Source: Lachnospiraceae bacterium
GTDB lineage: Bacteria > Bacillota > Clostridia > Lachnospirales > Lachnospiraceae
Assembly (NCBI GenBank): GCA_900757195.1
Contig: CAAEMZ010000033.1
Coordinates: 127,912-191,911 of the forward strand
Length of the DNA: 64,000 nt
Reading direction: 5' to 3'
This document shows positions 47,069 through 57,014 of this stretch, piece by piece. Position numbers and translations under genes: made by a program. Every line of letters starts with the position of its first letter. Position 1 is the first letter of the stretch. The notes beneath the pieces are model-generated. The model was not told the origin of the DNA, ran no database searches, and worked only from the letters and a program-made list of their open reading frames with translations.

Positions 47069-50000
47069 ATGGCATTTACCCATTTACATGTGCATACAGA
47101 ATACAGTTTACTGGATGGTTCCAATAAAATTAAAGAGCTGGTGGCCCAGACGAAGGCGCTGGGCATGGACAGTGTGGCGATTACGGATCATGGCGTGATG
47201 TACGGCGTGATTGATTTTTACAGGGCGGCGCAGGCCGCAGGCATCCGTCCGATCATCGGATGCGAGGTCTATGTTGCGCCGAATTCCCGGTTTGACAAGG
47301 CCGGTCAGCAGGACAATAAATACAATCATCTGGTGCTTCTTGCGGAGAATAATACAGGCTACCATAATCTGATGAAGCTGGTATCCCGGGGATTTACGGA
47401 AGGCTTTTACTATAAACCGAGGGTGGATATGGAACTGCTCCGGGAATATCACGAGGGGATTATTGCTCTGAGCGCCTGTCTGGCGGGCGTTGTTCCGGAG
47501 TATATCCAGAAAGGTCTTTATGAAGATGCAAAGCAAAAAGCGCTGGAGCTGGAAGAAGTCTTTGGAAAGGGAAATTTCTTCCTGGAACTTCAGGATCACG
47601 GTATTCCGGCCCAGAAAACGGTCAATCAGAGTCTGCTCCGGATGAGTCAGGAGACGGGGATTGATCTGGTGGCGACGAATGATATTCATTATACGTATGC
47701 GGAGGATGAAAAATCCCACGATATCCTGCTCTGCATCCAGACAGGAAAGAAAGTGGCGGATGAAGACCGGATGCGTTATGAAGGCGGCCAGTATTATGTA
47801 AAGTCCGAAGAAGAGATGCGGAAGCTTTTTCCCTATGCAAAGGCTGCCTGTGATAATACTCAGCGCATTGCGGAGCGGTGTCAGGTGACGATTGAATTCG
47901 GCAAATACAAACTGCCGGAATTTCCGGTACCGGAGGGCTATGATGCCTGGAGTTATCTGAATGAGCTGACATGGACAGGTCTTAACCGCCGTTATGAAAA
48001 TCCGGACGAAACTCTGAAAAAACGCCTGGAATATGAATTAAATACCATTAAAAATATGGGATTTGTGGATTATTTCCTCATTGTATGGGACTTTATCCAC
48101 TATGCCAAAAGTCAGGGCATTGCCGTTGGTCCGGGCCGTGGTTCGGCAGCGGGAAGTCTGGTGTCCTACTGTCTGGAAATCACGGATCTCGATCCGATTA
48201 AATACAGTCTTCTTTTTGAACGTTTCCTGAATCCGAACCGGGTGACCATGCCGGATATTGATGTGGATTTCTGTTATGAGCGGCGTCAGGAAGTCATAGA
48301 TTATGTGGTGGAGAAATACGGCAAAGACCGGGTCGTTCAGATCGTCACCTTTGGTACGATGGCTGCCCGGGGCGTGATCCGTGATGTGGGCCGGGTGCTC
48401 GATCTGCCTTATGCCCAGGTGGATTCCGTGGCGAAAATGATTCCGGCCGAGCTGAATATGACCATTGATCTGGCTTTGAAAAAAAATCCGGAGCTGAAAC
48501 GGACCTATGAGCAGGACGCGGTGATCCACGAGCTGATCGATATGTCCAAACGTCTGGAAGGACTGCCAAGGCATACATCGACCCATGCGGCCGGCGTCGT
48601 CATCAGTCCGAAAGCGGTGGATGAATACGTACCTCTTTCAAGAGGCGTGGATGACTGTGTCACCACCCAGTTTACCATGACGACGCTGGAAGAACTGGGA
48701 CTTTTGAAAATGGACTTCCTCGGACTGCGGACACTGACGGTTATTCAGAATGCGGTGAAGCTCATCAACCGCCGCCGTGAAACGCCGCTGGATATTTATG
48801 ACATTGATTCCGCTGACCCGAAGGTTTATGAAATGATCGCCGCGGCGAAAACCGAGGGTGTTTTCCAGTTGGAAAGCGGCGGCATGAAAGGGTTTATGAA
48901 AGAACTGAAGCCATCCAGTCTGGAGGATATTATTGCGGGAATTTCGCTCTATCGTCCGGGACCGATGGATTTCATACCGAGATATATTAAAGGAAAGCAG
49001 AATCAGTCTTCGATTGTTTACGACTGCCCGGAACTGGAAGAAATTCTGGCGCCGACCTATGGCTGTATCGTTTATCAGGAACAGGTGATGCAGATCGTTA
49101 TGAAGCTGGCCGGATATGATCTGGGACGAAGCGATCTGGTGCGCCGTGCCATGTCCAAGAAAAAAGCGGATGTTATGGCGAAGGAACGGGAATACTTTGT
49201 TTATGGCAATGAAGCGCTGAATGTGCCGGGATGTATTGCCCGGGGCATTGATGAAAAGATTGCCAATAAAATTTTCGATGAGATGACGGATTTTGCCAAA
49301 TATGCGTTCAACAAATCCCATGCGGCGGCCTACACGATCGTGTCTTATCAGACCGCATGGCTGAAATATTACTATCCGGTGGAATTTATGGCGGCGTTAA
49401 TGACGTCGGTCATTGATAATCCGACCAAGGTTGCCGAATATATTATGGAATGTCGGAAAATGAATATTAAACTGCTGCCTCCGGATATTAATGAAGGGGA
49501 GCGGGATTTCTCCGTTTCCGATGGAAATATCCGCTACGCCCTTTCAGCGATAAAGAGCGTTGGCCGTTCCGTCATTGATTCAATTGTCCGGGAAAGGACG
49601 GAGCGGGGGCCTTTTGCCAGCCTGAAGGATTTTATCGAGCGGCTGTCCGGAAAGGAAGTCAATAAGCGGACGGTGGAAAGCTTTATTAAATCCGGCGCCA
49701 TGGATTGTTTTCATGTGACCAGACGTCAGTTAATGATGGTCTATGTCCAGGTCATGGATCAGGTGAATCAGGAGCGTAAAAAATCTATGACCGGGCAGAT
49801 GTCTCTGTTTGATTTTGTATCGGAGGAAGAAAAGGCAGAATTTGATGTGCATTATCCGAATGTGGGCGAATATGATAAAGAACTGAAGCTGGCGTTTGAA
49901 AAAGAGGTGCTTGGCGTTTACATCAGCGGTCATCCTCTGGAAGAATACGGAAAGTTTCTTATGAAGAATGTGACGGCGGTGACCACGGATTTTTATCTGG

Positions 50001-50533
50001 ATGATGAAACCGGAGCTGCCCGTGTACGGGATAATCAGAGCGCTGTGATCGGCGGCATGATTACCTCCAAAACGGTGAAGGTGACGAAAAATAATCAGCT
50101 TATGGCCTTTGTTTCTCTGGAAGATCTGGTGGGGACTGTGGAAGTTATTATTTTCCCGAGAGATTACGAGAAATACCAGCAGTATCTGGGCGAGGACCAG
50201 AAAATTTATATCCGGGGCAGAGTCTCGGCGTCCGATGACCAGCAGGCGAAGCTGGTCTGCGAAAAAATTCTTCCGTTTGATGAAATACCGAAGGAAATCT
50301 GGATTAAATTTGACAGTAAGGCAGCGTATATGGAACGGGAGGCCGGGCTGTATCAGATCGTTGAAGCGGAGAGCGGGCCGGACCGGATCGTTATTTTCTG
50401 TGCCCGGGAAAAAGCAGTGAAACGGCTGGAAAACCGTTATTCTGTTCAGGGGGACGACCGGGTATTAAACATGCTTTATGAGGCCTTTGGTGAGGAAAAT
50501 GTAAAACTTCAGCAATCTGTCTTGAAATGGTGA
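47069..50533 (+). CDS. dnaE: DNA polymerase III subunit alpha (DnaE)
   Basis: An 1154-residue replicative polymerase. N-terminal PHP domain (FTHLHVHTEYSLLDG, AITDHGVMYG), catalytic palm with PDIDVDF (aspartates) after GPGRGSAAGSLV, tandem helix-hairpin-helix, an OB fold (IGGMITSKTVKVTKNNQLMAFVSLED) and a C-terminal region. PHP metal ligands look intact. In Clostridia DnaE works beside PolC, with DnaE usually extending primers. Length is that of the DnaE1 class. It is followed after 80 nt by pfkA, as in many Firmicutes. Confidence 0.97.
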   Translation: MAFTHLHVHTEYSLLDGSNKIKELVAQTKALGMDSVAITDHGVMYGVIDFYRAAQAAGIRPIIGCEVYVAPNSRFDKAGQQDNKYNHLVLLAENNTGYHNLMKLVSRGFTEGFYYKPRVDMELLREYHEGIIALSACLAGVVPEYIQKGLYEDAKQKALELEEVFGKGNFFLELQDHGIPAQKTVNQSLLRMSQETGIDLVATNDIHYTYAEDEKSHDILLCIQTGKKVADEDRMRYEGGQYYVKSEEEMRKLFPYAKAACDNTQRIAERCQVTIEFGKYKLPEFPVPEGYDAWSYLNELTWTGLNRRYENPDETLKKRLEYELNTIKNMGFVDYFLIVWDFIHYAKSQGIAVGPGRGSAAGSLVSYCLEITDLDPIKYSLLFERFLNPNRVTMPDIDVDFCYERRQEVIDYVVEKYGKDRVVQIVTFGTMAARGVIRDVGRVLDLPYAQVDSVAKMIPAELNMTIDLALKKNPELKRTYEQDAVIHELIDMSKRLEGLPRHTSTHAAGVVISPKAVDEYVPLSRGVDDCVTTQFTMTTLEELGLLKMDFLGLRTLTVIQNAVKLINRRRETPLDIYDIDSADPKVYEMIAAAKTEGVFQLESGGMKGFMKELKPSSLEDIIAGISLYRPGPMDFIPRYIKGKQNQSSIVYDCPELEEILAPTYGCIVYQEQVMQIVMKLAGYDLGRSDLVRRAMSKKKADVMAKEREYFVYGNEALNVPGCIARGIDEKIANKIFDEMTDFAKYAFNKSHAAAYTIVSYQTAWLKYYYPVEFMAALMTSVIDNPTKVAEYIMECRKMNIKLLPPDINEGERDFSVSDGNIRYALSAIKSVGRSVIDSIVRERTERGPFASLKDFIERLSGKEVNKRTVESFIKSGAMDCFHVTRRQLMMVYVQVMDQVNQERKKSMTGQMSLFDFVSEEEKAEFDVHYPNVGEYDKELKLAFEKEVLGVYISGHPLEEYGKFLMKNVTAVTTDFYLDDETGAARVRDNQSAVIGGMITSKTVKVTKNNQLMAFVSLEDLVGTVEVIIFPRDYEKYQQYLGEDQKIYIRGRVSASDDQQAKLVCEKILPFDEIPKEIWIKFDSKAAYMEREAGLYQIVEAESGPDRIVIFCAREKAVKRLENRYSVQGDDRVLNMLYEAFGEENVKLQQSVLKW

Positions 50534-50550
50534 TAAATCTGTATTAAAAT
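50522..50550 (+). promoter_or_regulatory. Possible sigma-A promoter for pfkA
   Basis: TTGAAA (50522-50527), 17-nt spacer, TAAAAT (50545-50550). The -35 box overlaps the last codons of dnaE. Confidence 0.55.
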
Positions 50551-50613
50551 ATCACAATAATGAATGACTATTCTGAAAAATCGTTGTCAGTTCGTAAGGA
50601 TGGAGGTTTGAAC

Positions 50614-51588
50614 ATGAGCAAAAAGATAAGAACAATTGGCGTACTTACCAGCGGCGGCGATGCACCAGGGATGAATGCGGCGGTCAGAGCCGTTGTCCGG
50701 ACGGCGGTCACCGAAGGCTGCCGGGTGAAGGGCATCCAGAAGGGGTACGCAGGACTTCTGGATGAAGAGATTGTAGATTTGGGTGCTGCGAGCGTATGCG
50801 ATATTCTGAATCGGGGCGGCACATTTTTATATACGGCACGGTGCAGTGAATTTATGACGGAAGAGGGCCAGAAAAAGGGCGCCGAAATCTGCCGGAAGCA
50901 TGGCATTGACGGTATTGTCGTGATCGGCGGCGACGGTTCTTTCCGGGGGGCCCAGAGGCTGGCGGCTTTGGGAATTAATACCATCGGTGTTCCGGGAACC
51001 ATTGATCTGGATATTTCCTGTACGGATTACACGATCGGCTTTGATACAGCCGTGAATACGGCGATGGAAGCCATTGATAAGGTCCGTGACACATCCACAT
51101 CCCATGAGCGCTGCAGTATTATTGAAGTTATGGGAAGAAATGCCGGATATATCGCCCTCTGGTGCGGTATTGCCAACGGTGCGGAGGATATCCTTCTTCC
51201 GGAAACCTATAATTATGATGAACAGATCCTTGTAGACCATATTATTAAAAGCCGGAAGATCGGCAAAACCCATCACATTATTATTAATGCCGAGGGGATC
51301 GGCCATTCGACCAGTATGGCCCGGCGGATCGAAGCGGCGACGGGGATTGAAACCCGTGCGACCATTTTAGGCCACCTTCAGCGGGGCGGAAATCCGACGG
51401 CGAAGGACCGCGTCTATGCTTCGATTATGGGGGCGTATGCGGTGAAGGCCCTGGTCGAGGGCAAATCAAACCGGGTCGTTGCCCACAGACAGGGTGAGTT
51501 TGTGGATTATGATATTGATGAAGCTCTGGCGATGCAGAAGGCGCTGGACCCATTCCAGTTATCCGTATCCCGGATTCTGGCGAGATAA
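50614..51588 (+). CDS. pfkA: ATP-dependent 6-phosphofructokinase
   Basis: A 324-residue protein of the bacterial PfkA class. ATP site GVLTSGGDAPGMNAAVRA and GGDGSFRGAQRL (the Gly-Asp-Gly marks ATP use, not pyrophosphate), substrate site GVPGTIDLDISCTDYTIGFDTA with the catalytic Asp, and ILGHLQRGGNPTAKDR. It carries out the committed step of glycolysis. ATG 50614 has GGAGG at 50602; the upstream ATG 50560 has no RBS. Confidence 0.97.
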   Translation: MSKKIRTIGVLTSGGDAPGMNAAVRAVVRTAVTEGCRVKGIQKGYAGLLDEEIVDLGAASVCDILNRGGTFLYTARCSEFMTEEGQKKGAEICRKHGIDGIVVIGGDGSFRGAQRLAALGINTIGVPGTIDLDISCTDYTIGFDTAVNTAMEAIDKVRDTSTSHERCSIIEVMGRNAGYIALWCGIANGAEDILLPETYNYDEQILVDHIIKSRKIGKTHHIIINAEGIGHSTSMARRIEAATGIETRATILGHLQRGGNPTAKDRVYASIMGAYAVKALVEGKSNRVVAHRQGEFVDYDIDEALAMQKALDPFQLSVSRILAR

Positions 51589-51604
51589 CGAAAGAATATG
51601 TATT

Positions 51605-51640
51605 GATAGCGTAGCTTCCGTTTCCGGAGGCTGCGCTATC
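51605..51640 (+). other. Strong stem-loop between pfkA and trkH without T-tract
   Basis: A 16-bp stem with two G-U pairs (GATAGCGTAGCTTCCG at 51605-51620 with 51625-51640) and a TTTC loop. The following CTTGAATAAAAC has no T-run, so it may be an RNA-processing or stability element, or a poor terminator. Confidence 0.6.
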
Positions 51641-51671
51641 CTTGAATAAAACAGGATAAGAGGGACTTGAT

Positions 51672-53051
51672 GTGAGAAAAAAGAAGAAAGGCCTTGGTCT
51701 GCAGACGACGCAGATCATCGCCCTTGGTTTTGTAATACTTATTTTAACGGGGACCATATTACTTATGCTGCCGATATCCACGGTGGAGAGAACGGTGACG
51801 CCGGCAATCGACGCTTTATTTACGGCGACCACCTCCTCCTGTGTGACCGGCCTCGTGACCGTTGTGACGGGCCAGCACTGGAGCCTGTTCGGCCAGCTGG
51901 TCATCCTTATGATGATCCAGCTTGGCGGTCTCGGTGTCGTTTCTTTTACAACGGTACTGCTGATGATCGCCGGACAGCGGATTCATTTAAAACAGCGGAT
52001 GCTTATTCAGGAGGCTTATGGCTTTGATACGCTGAAGGGGATGGTCCGCATGGTCCGTAAGATGCTGAAAGGCACACTGATTGTGGAAGGCATCGGAGCT
52101 CTGCTCTATATGTTTGTCTGTATTCCGAGATTCGGCCTGCTGAGGGGCATCTGGGTGTCTGTATTTACATCAGTATCCGCATTCTGTAATGCGGGGATGG
52201 ATCTGTTCGGGGATAACAGTCTGATGGATTATGTTGGGCATCCGCTTATAAATATTGTAACGATGGCACTGATCGTCATCGGAGGCCTTGGCTTTGTCGT
52301 ATGGTGGGACGTTCTTGCCATGATTCGACGGGTCCGCAGAGAGAAGATGGGCATCGGTATGTCGGTAAGACGGATGAGTCTTCACAGCAAGCTGGTGCTG
52401 ACAGTGACCGGCTGTCTGATCGTGGGCGGCGCTCTGATTATTTTCGCGCTGGAGCATAATAATCCGGGAACTATGGGACATCTGACAACAGGCCAGAAAA
52501 TATGGGCCAGTATTTTTCAGTCGGTAACCCTCAGAACGGCCGGATTTGCCAGCATTAACCAGGGGGCTCTCCGTACCGGCAGCGTGCTTCTGGGCTGTGT
52601 TTTTATGTTTATCGGCGGATCTCCGGGAGGTACGGCCGGCGGTGTAAAAACAGTGACGGTCACCTTACTGGCGGTTGCGGTCATTTCCATGGTTCAGTCC
52701 AGAGAAGATGTGGAAATGGGCCGGCGGCGTATTCCGATGGATACGGTACTTAAAGGCGCCTGCATTATACTGATTCAGGCGATGTTCCTGCTCATCAGCA
52801 TCTTTGCTCTGAGCTGCATCGAATCGGATATGTATCTGATCGATATTATGTATGAGGTTTTCTCCGCACTGGGAACGGTAGGTCTCACCCGGGGCGTGAC
52901 ACCGGCCTTTTCTCTGGCAGGGAAACTGGTACTTATTGCGAGTATGTATTTCGGACGGCTCGGACCGATTACGATGGCGCTGGTCATGAATGTGAAAGCC
53001 GGAAAAAAGAAAATCCACCGGCAGCTTCCGGAAGGAAAAATTTTTGTTTAG
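51672..53051 (+). CDS. TrkH/KtrB-family potassium uptake membrane subunit
   Basis: A 459-residue membrane protein with the four repeated M1-P-M2 units of this family. Selectivity-filter-like segments are visible: TTSSCVTGLVT, VSAFCNAGMDLFG, LRTAGFASIN and ALGTVGLTRG. Together with the cytoplasmic RCK protein encoded next it imports K+ (Ktr type often needs Na+). GTG 51672 is the start; GAGGGACTTG lies just upstream. A promoter for the partner gene lies inside its 3' end. Confidence 0.94.
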   Translation: MRKKKKGLGLQTTQIIALGFVILILTGTILLMLPISTVERTVTPAIDALFTATTSSCVTGLVTVVTGQHWSLFGQLVILMMIQLGGLGVVSFTTVLLMIAGQRIHLKQRMLIQEAYGFDTLKGMVRMVRKMLKGTLIVEGIGALLYMFVCIPRFGLLRGIWVSVFTSVSAFCNAGMDLFGDNSLMDYVGHPLINIVTMALIVIGGLGFVVWWDVLAMIRRVRREKMGIGMSVRRMSLHSKLVLTVTGCLIVGGALIIFALEHNNPGTMGHLTTGQKIWASIFQSVTLRTAGFASINQGALRTGSVLLGCVFMFIGGSPGGTAGGVKTVTVTLLAVAVISMVQSREDVEMGRRRIPMDTVLKGACIILIQAMFLLISIFALSCIESDMYLIDIMYEVFSALGTVGLTRGVTPAFSLAGKLVLIASMYFGRLGPITMALVMNVKAGKKKIHRQLPEGKIFV

Positions 53052-53072
53052 ATGCACAATATAGTGTATAAT
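53044..53072 (+). promoter_or_regulatory. Sigma-A promoter for the TrkA-type gene
   Basis: TTGTTT (53044-53049), 17-nt spacer, TATAAT (53067-53072), overlapping the trkH stop. It allows separate expression of the regulatory subunit. Confidence 0.7.
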
Positions 53073-53097
53073 GGTAGATAACGAGAGGTAAAAGAAA

Positions 53098-53754
53098 ATG
53101 AAGAAAAAAGAGTATGGCGTTTTTGGCCTTGGAAAGTTTGGAATGGCTGTGGCCCTGCGTCTGGCAGAAGCCGGAAATTCCGTTGTCGCTGTTGACAGCG
53201 ATCCGGACCGGATTGACGAGATCGCAAATAGCGTGACCTGTGCCATGGTTGCCGATATCGCGGACCCGGACGTTCTGGAAAATCTTGGAATCAGCAACCT
53301 GGACTGCGTTGTCGTGGGGGTTTCCACCGATATGCAGGCCAGCATTATGGCGACGATCATTGCGAAAGAAAAAGGGGTGCCTTTCATTGTTTCAAAAGCG
53401 GAAAATGAGATGCACAAGCACATTCTGGAAAAAGTCGGTGCGGACAAGATCGTATTTCCGGAAGCCGAGATGGGCGGCCGTGTCGCCAGAAATCTGATGG
53501 GCGGCGACTTTGTGGATCTGGTAGAACTCTCCAGCGAGTTCAGCATGGTCGAGATGCCGGTGCCGGAGGGATGGATCGGAAAGGGCCTTCGGGAACTGGA
53601 TGTCCGCGGAACCTACGGACTGAATATCATCGGGGTCAAACACGGTGAAGTTCTGGAGGTCAACATGAATCCGGAAAATCCTCTGGAAAAAGAAATGACA
53701 CTGGTTATTGTGGGTAAAAATGTAAATCTTGCGAAAGTTGGCGTGGAAATATAG
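53098..53754 (+). CDS. TrkA/KtrA-family regulatory subunit of the K+ transporter
   Basis: A 218-residue cytoplasmic protein with an RCK_N Rossmann domain (YGVFGLGKFGMAVALRLAEAGNSVVAVDSD, the NAD/ATP-binding GxGxxG) and an RCK_C domain from about residue 135. It binds nucleotides and gates the membrane subunit encoded upstream. The stop codon directly abuts the ATG of the next gene. RBS AGAGG before ATG 53098. Confidence 0.94.
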   Translation: MKKKEYGVFGLGKFGMAVALRLAEAGNSVVAVDSDPDRIDEIANSVTCAMVADIADPDVLENLGISNLDCVVVGVSTDMQASIMATIIAKEKGVPFIVSKAENEMHKHILEKVGADKIVFPEAEMGGRVARNLMGGDFVDLVELSSEFSMVEMPVPEGWIGKGLRELDVRGTYGLNIIGVKHGEVLEVNMNPENPLEKEMTLVIVGKNVNLAKVGVEI

Positions 53755-54561
53755 ATGATTACAAGTACATCAAATCCAAAGATTAAAAATTTAATGCAGC
53801 TCCAGAAAAAGGGAAAGGCCCGGCGGGAACAGCAGTGTTTTGTTGTGGAAGGCATTAAGATGGTTCTGGAAGCGCCGGAAGACCGGCTGAAAGAAATCTA
53901 TATGTCTGAAAGCTTCAGCGGCCATTCGGAGTACCGGGAAGCGGTATTGAAGAAAGCGAAAGCCGCCGGAGCTTATGCGGAAATTGTCAGTGATAAAGTA
54001 TTCCGTGACACCTCGGATACCATGACCCCTCAGGGTGTCATGGCGGTGGTGGCTTCGGAATTATGGGACTGGAAAACGCTTGTTTCAAAAAAAACGGGAC
54101 AGACAAAATTATTTCTCATACTGGAATCGCTTCAGGACCCGGGAAATCTGGGAACGGTGATCCGCACCGGTGAGGGGGCCGGAATCGACGGGATTATATT
54201 AAACCGGACGACGGTAGATCCTTACATGCCGAAGGTCATCCGTTCAACGATGGGTTCGGCTTACCGGGTGCCTGTGGCAGCAGCAGATGATCTGACGGAA
54301 GTCGTTTCTGAGATGCGGCGTCAGGGCATCGGTGTTTACGCCGCCCATTTACAGGGCAGCGAAGACTACTGCCGGAAAGATTATACAAAAGACACCTGTT
54401 TTATGATCGGTAATGAAGCCAGCGGCCTGACGGACTGTCTGACGGAAATGGCATCGGGCTACATCCGTATTCCGATGGCCGGACAGGTGGAATCGCTGAA
54501 TGCGGGAATTGCAGCGGCGCTTCTGATGTATGAGGCGAAACGGCAGAGAAATTTTCAATAA
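53755..54561 (+). CDS. SpoU/TrmH-family RNA methyltransferase
   Basis: A 268-residue SPOUT enzyme with an N-terminal substrate-binding domain (SNPKIKNLMQLQKKGKARREQQCFVVEG) and the knotted catalytic part: LESLQDPGNLGTVIRTGEGAG, MIGNEASGL and IPMAGQVESLNAGIAAALLMYE. It 2'-O-methylates a ribose in rRNA or tRNA; the exact site is unknown. It follows the TrkA-type gene with no gap, so the two are co-translated despite unrelated roles. Confidence 0.94.
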   Translation: MITSTSNPKIKNLMQLQKKGKARREQQCFVVEGIKMVLEAPEDRLKEIYMSESFSGHSEYREAVLKKAKAAGAYAEIVSDKVFRDTSDTMTPQGVMAVVASELWDWKTLVSKKTGQTKLFLILESLQDPGNLGTVIRTGEGAGIDGIILNRTTVDPYMPKVIRSTMGSAYRVPVAAADDLTEVVSEMRRQGIGVYAAHLQGSEDYCRKDYTKDTCFMIGNEASGLTDCLTEMASGYIRIPMAGQVESLNAGIAAALLMYEAKRQRNFQ

Positions 54562-54609
54562 ACCGTATCCGGGGGGAGAACAACTGAAAGTGAGAGAGGA
54601 GGCGTTTGA

Positions 54610-55059
54610 ATGTATGAAGTATTCTGGTTAGCCGTTTTTGGCGTACTGCTTCTTATTGAAATCTTTACTTTGGGGCTGACGACCATATGGTTTGCCGTCG
54701 GTGCGCTGGCAGCATTTTTACTGGCGCTGCTGAATTTGCCGTTGTGGCTTCAGATTATCGGCTTTATCGTTATTTCCGTGGTAATGCTTATATTTACCCG
54801 GCCGGTGCTGACAAAATATCTGAATACAAAGACGACAAAAACCAATGCTGAGAGCCTTGAGGGGCGCACAGCAAGGGTATTGATACCGATTAACAATCTC
54901 AAATCCGAGGGACAGGTGATCGTCAACGGAATGGAGTGGACTGCCCGCTCCGCCAGGGAGGAAGAAACCTTCAAAAAAGACGAGATTGTCCGGATCATCG
55001 GAATTTCCGGTGTGAAATTAATTGTTGAAAAGGCAGACAAGGAGGAAAATTGCTTATGA
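54610..55059 (+). CDS. NfeD-family membrane protein
   Basis: A 149-residue protein with three hydrophobic spans in the first 75 residues and a C-terminal OB-fold domain (EGRTARVLIPINNLKSEGQVIVNGMEWTAR). NfeD proteins pair with SPFH/stomatin proteins, and the gene overlaps the SPFH gene by 4 nt (ATGA). The likely role is organisation or quality control of membrane microdomains. Confidence 0.92.
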   Translation: MYEVFWLAVFGVLLLIEIFTLGLTTIWFAVGALAAFLLALLNLPLWLQIIGFIVISVVMLIFTRPVLTKYLNTKTTKTNAESLEGRTARVLIPINNLKSEGQVIVNGMEWTARSAREEETFKKDEIVRIIGISGVKLIVEKADKEENCL

Positions 55060-55979
55060 TGTTTATACCTGTTATTATTTTAGTGGCGATTGTTTTAATT
55101 ATTGTTGTATCCTGTATTAAGATCGTTCCGCAGGCCCATGCCTATGTTATCGAACGTCTGGGAGCTTATCAGGGAACCTGGTCCGTTGGCTTCCATGTAA
55201 AGGTGCCGATCATTGATAAAGTGGCTAAAAAAGTCATTTTAAAAGAGCAGGTGGTCGATTTCGCACCGCAGCCGGTAATCACCAAAGATAATGTAACGAT
55301 GCGGATTGATACGGTCGTATTTTATCAGATTACAGACCCTAAGCTTTACTGCTACGGTGTTCAGAGTCCGATCATGGCGATTGAAAATCTGACAGCGACA
55401 ACACTGCGTAACATCATCGGTGATCTGGAACTGGATGAAACACTGACCTCCAGAGAAATCATCAATGCAAAGATGCGTTCCACCCTGGATGTGGCCACAG
55501 ACCCATGGGGTATCAAAGTAAACCGGGTGGAATTAAAGAATATCATTCCTCCGGCCGCCATTCAGGATGCCATGGAAAAACAGATGAAGGCAGAACGTGA
55601 ACGAAGAGAATCCATTCTCCGCGCCGAAGGTGAAAAGCGTTCCGCAATTCTTATTGCCGAAGGTAATAAGGAATCGACGATTCTGGATGCCGAAGCCGAT
55701 AAAGAAGCAGCGATTCTGCGTGCAGAGGCTGCCAAAGAGGCTCGTATCCGTGAAGCTGAAGGTGAAGCGCAGGCAATCCTCAAAATTCAGAATGCCAATG
55801 CGGATGGTATCCGGGCGCTGAAGGATGCCGGCGCCGATGAAGCCGTGCTTCGCATCAAGAGCCTGGAAGCTTTTGAAAGAGCTGCCGACGGACAGGCAAC
55901 AAAGATTATCATTCCTTCAGAAATTCAGGGAATGGCAGGTCTTGCCAAATCACTGGTTGAGACTGTTAAAGAAAAATAA
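55056..55979 (+). CDS. SPFH/stomatin-like membrane scaffold protein (QmcA type)
   Basis: A 307-residue protein: one N-terminal span (IPVIILVAIVLIIVVSCI), an SPFH domain (about 25-190, IVPQAHAYVIERLGAYQGTW and VTKDNVTMRIDTVVFYQI-like), then a long Ala/Glu-rich coiled coil (RAEGEKRSAILIAEGNKEST). It forms large oligomers at the membrane. It is paired with NfeD, as in most bacteria. ATG 55056 fits AAGGAGG at 55039-55045; TTG 55050 is too close. Confidence 0.93.
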   Translation: MMFIPVIILVAIVLIIVVSCIKIVPQAHAYVIERLGAYQGTWSVGFHVKVPIIDKVAKKVILKEQVVDFAPQPVITKDNVTMRIDTVVFYQITDPKLYCYGVQSPIMAIENLTATTLRNIIGDLELDETLTSREIINAKMRSTLDVATDPWGIKVNRVELKNIIPPAAIQDAMEKQMKAERERRESILRAEGEKRSAILIAEGNKESTILDAEADKEAAILRAEAAKEARIREAEGEAQAILKIQNANADGIRALKDAGADEAVLRIKSLEAFERAADGQATKIIIPSEIQGMAGLAKSLVETVKEK

Positions 55980-56000
55980 ATACACAGGAGACGGGCAAAG

Positions 56001-57002
56001 ATGAAATCAAACTTAAAAGGAAGAGACTTTTTAACATTAAAGGACTTTACAGCAGAAGAAATTCTTTATTTACTGGATCTGGCAGCAGATTTAAAAGCAC
56101 GGAAAAAACAGGGAATTCCTGTGGATATTCTCCGCGGAAAAAACGTTGCTCTGATTTTTGAAAAAACAAGTACACGGACACGCTGCTCTTTTGAAGTGGC
56201 TGCCCATGATCTGGGGATGGGAACGACCTATCTCGATCCGTCCGCATCCCAGATCGGTAAAAAAGAAAGCATCGAAGATACGGCGAGAGTTCTCGGACGG
56301 ATGTTTGAGGGGATTGAATACCGCGGTTACGGTCAGGAAATCGTCGAAGAACTGGCAAAATATTCCGAGGTTCCCGTATGGAATGGTCTGACCAATGAAT
56401 ATCATCCGACACAGATGCTTGCCGATTTCCTGACGATCCAGGAACATCTGGGCGGTCTGAAGGGTAAAAAACTGGTTTATATGGGAGATGCCCGTTATAA
56501 TATGGCGAATTCCTACATGGTGGCATGTTCCAAAGTAGGTCTTCATTTTGTAGCCTGTGCGCCGAAAAAATATTTCCCGAACGAAGAACTGAAAAAAGAG
56601 TGTGAGGCTTTTGCAGCGCTTTCCGGCGGAAGCATTGCCTTTATAGAAGACCCGATGGAAGCGACAAAAAATGCGGATGTGATCTGTACCGATGTCTGGG
56701 TATCGATGGGGGAACCGGATGAAGTCTGGGAAGAACGTATCCGCGATCTGTCTCCATACCAGGTGAATAAAGCGCTGATGGAAAATGCGGGACCTCAGGC
56801 CATCTTCCTTCACTGCCTCCCGGCATTCCACGATCTGGGAACAAAAATCGGCAGGGAGATGGGCGAACGGTTCGGAATTACAGAGATGGAAGTTACGGAT
56901 GAAGTGTTTGAATCTGCCCAGTCAAAAGTATTTGACGAAGCGGAAAACCGTATGCACACGATTAAGGCAGTCATGGCGGCCACATTGTGCGATGAGATTT
57001 AG
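56001..57002 (+). CDS. argF: Ornithine carbamoyltransferase
   Basis: A 333-residue enzyme. Carbamoyl-phosphate site FEKTSTRTRCSFE, then HPTQMLADFLTI, and ornithine site FLHCLPAFHD. It makes citrulline from ornithine and carbamoyl phosphate in arginine synthesis, or the reverse in the arginine deiminase route. Neither arg nor arc genes are adjacent, so anabolic or catabolic use cannot be told; length and the STRTR motif suit both. No ARG box was identified. RBS AGGAGA before ATG 56001. Confidence 0.95.
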   Translation: MKSNLKGRDFLTLKDFTAEEILYLLDLAADLKARKKQGIPVDILRGKNVALIFEKTSTRTRCSFEVAAHDLGMGTTYLDPSASQIGKKESIEDTARVLGRMFEGIEYRGYGQEIVEELAKYSEVPVWNGLTNEYHPTQMLADFLTIQEHLGGLKGKKLVYMGDARYNMANSYMVACSKVGLHFVACAPKKYFPNEELKKECEAFAALSGGSIAFIEDPMEATKNADVICTDVWVSMGEPDEVWEERIRDLSPYQVNKALMENAGPQAIFLHCLPAFHDLGTKIGREMGERFGITEMEVTDEVFESAQSKVFDEAENRMHTIKAVMAATLCDEI

Positions 57003-57014
57003 GAGTGTTTTTCT

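Noticed and set aside
48638..49321. Minus-strand frame of 227 codons
   Set aside because: Antisense shadow of dnaE without RBS or motifs.
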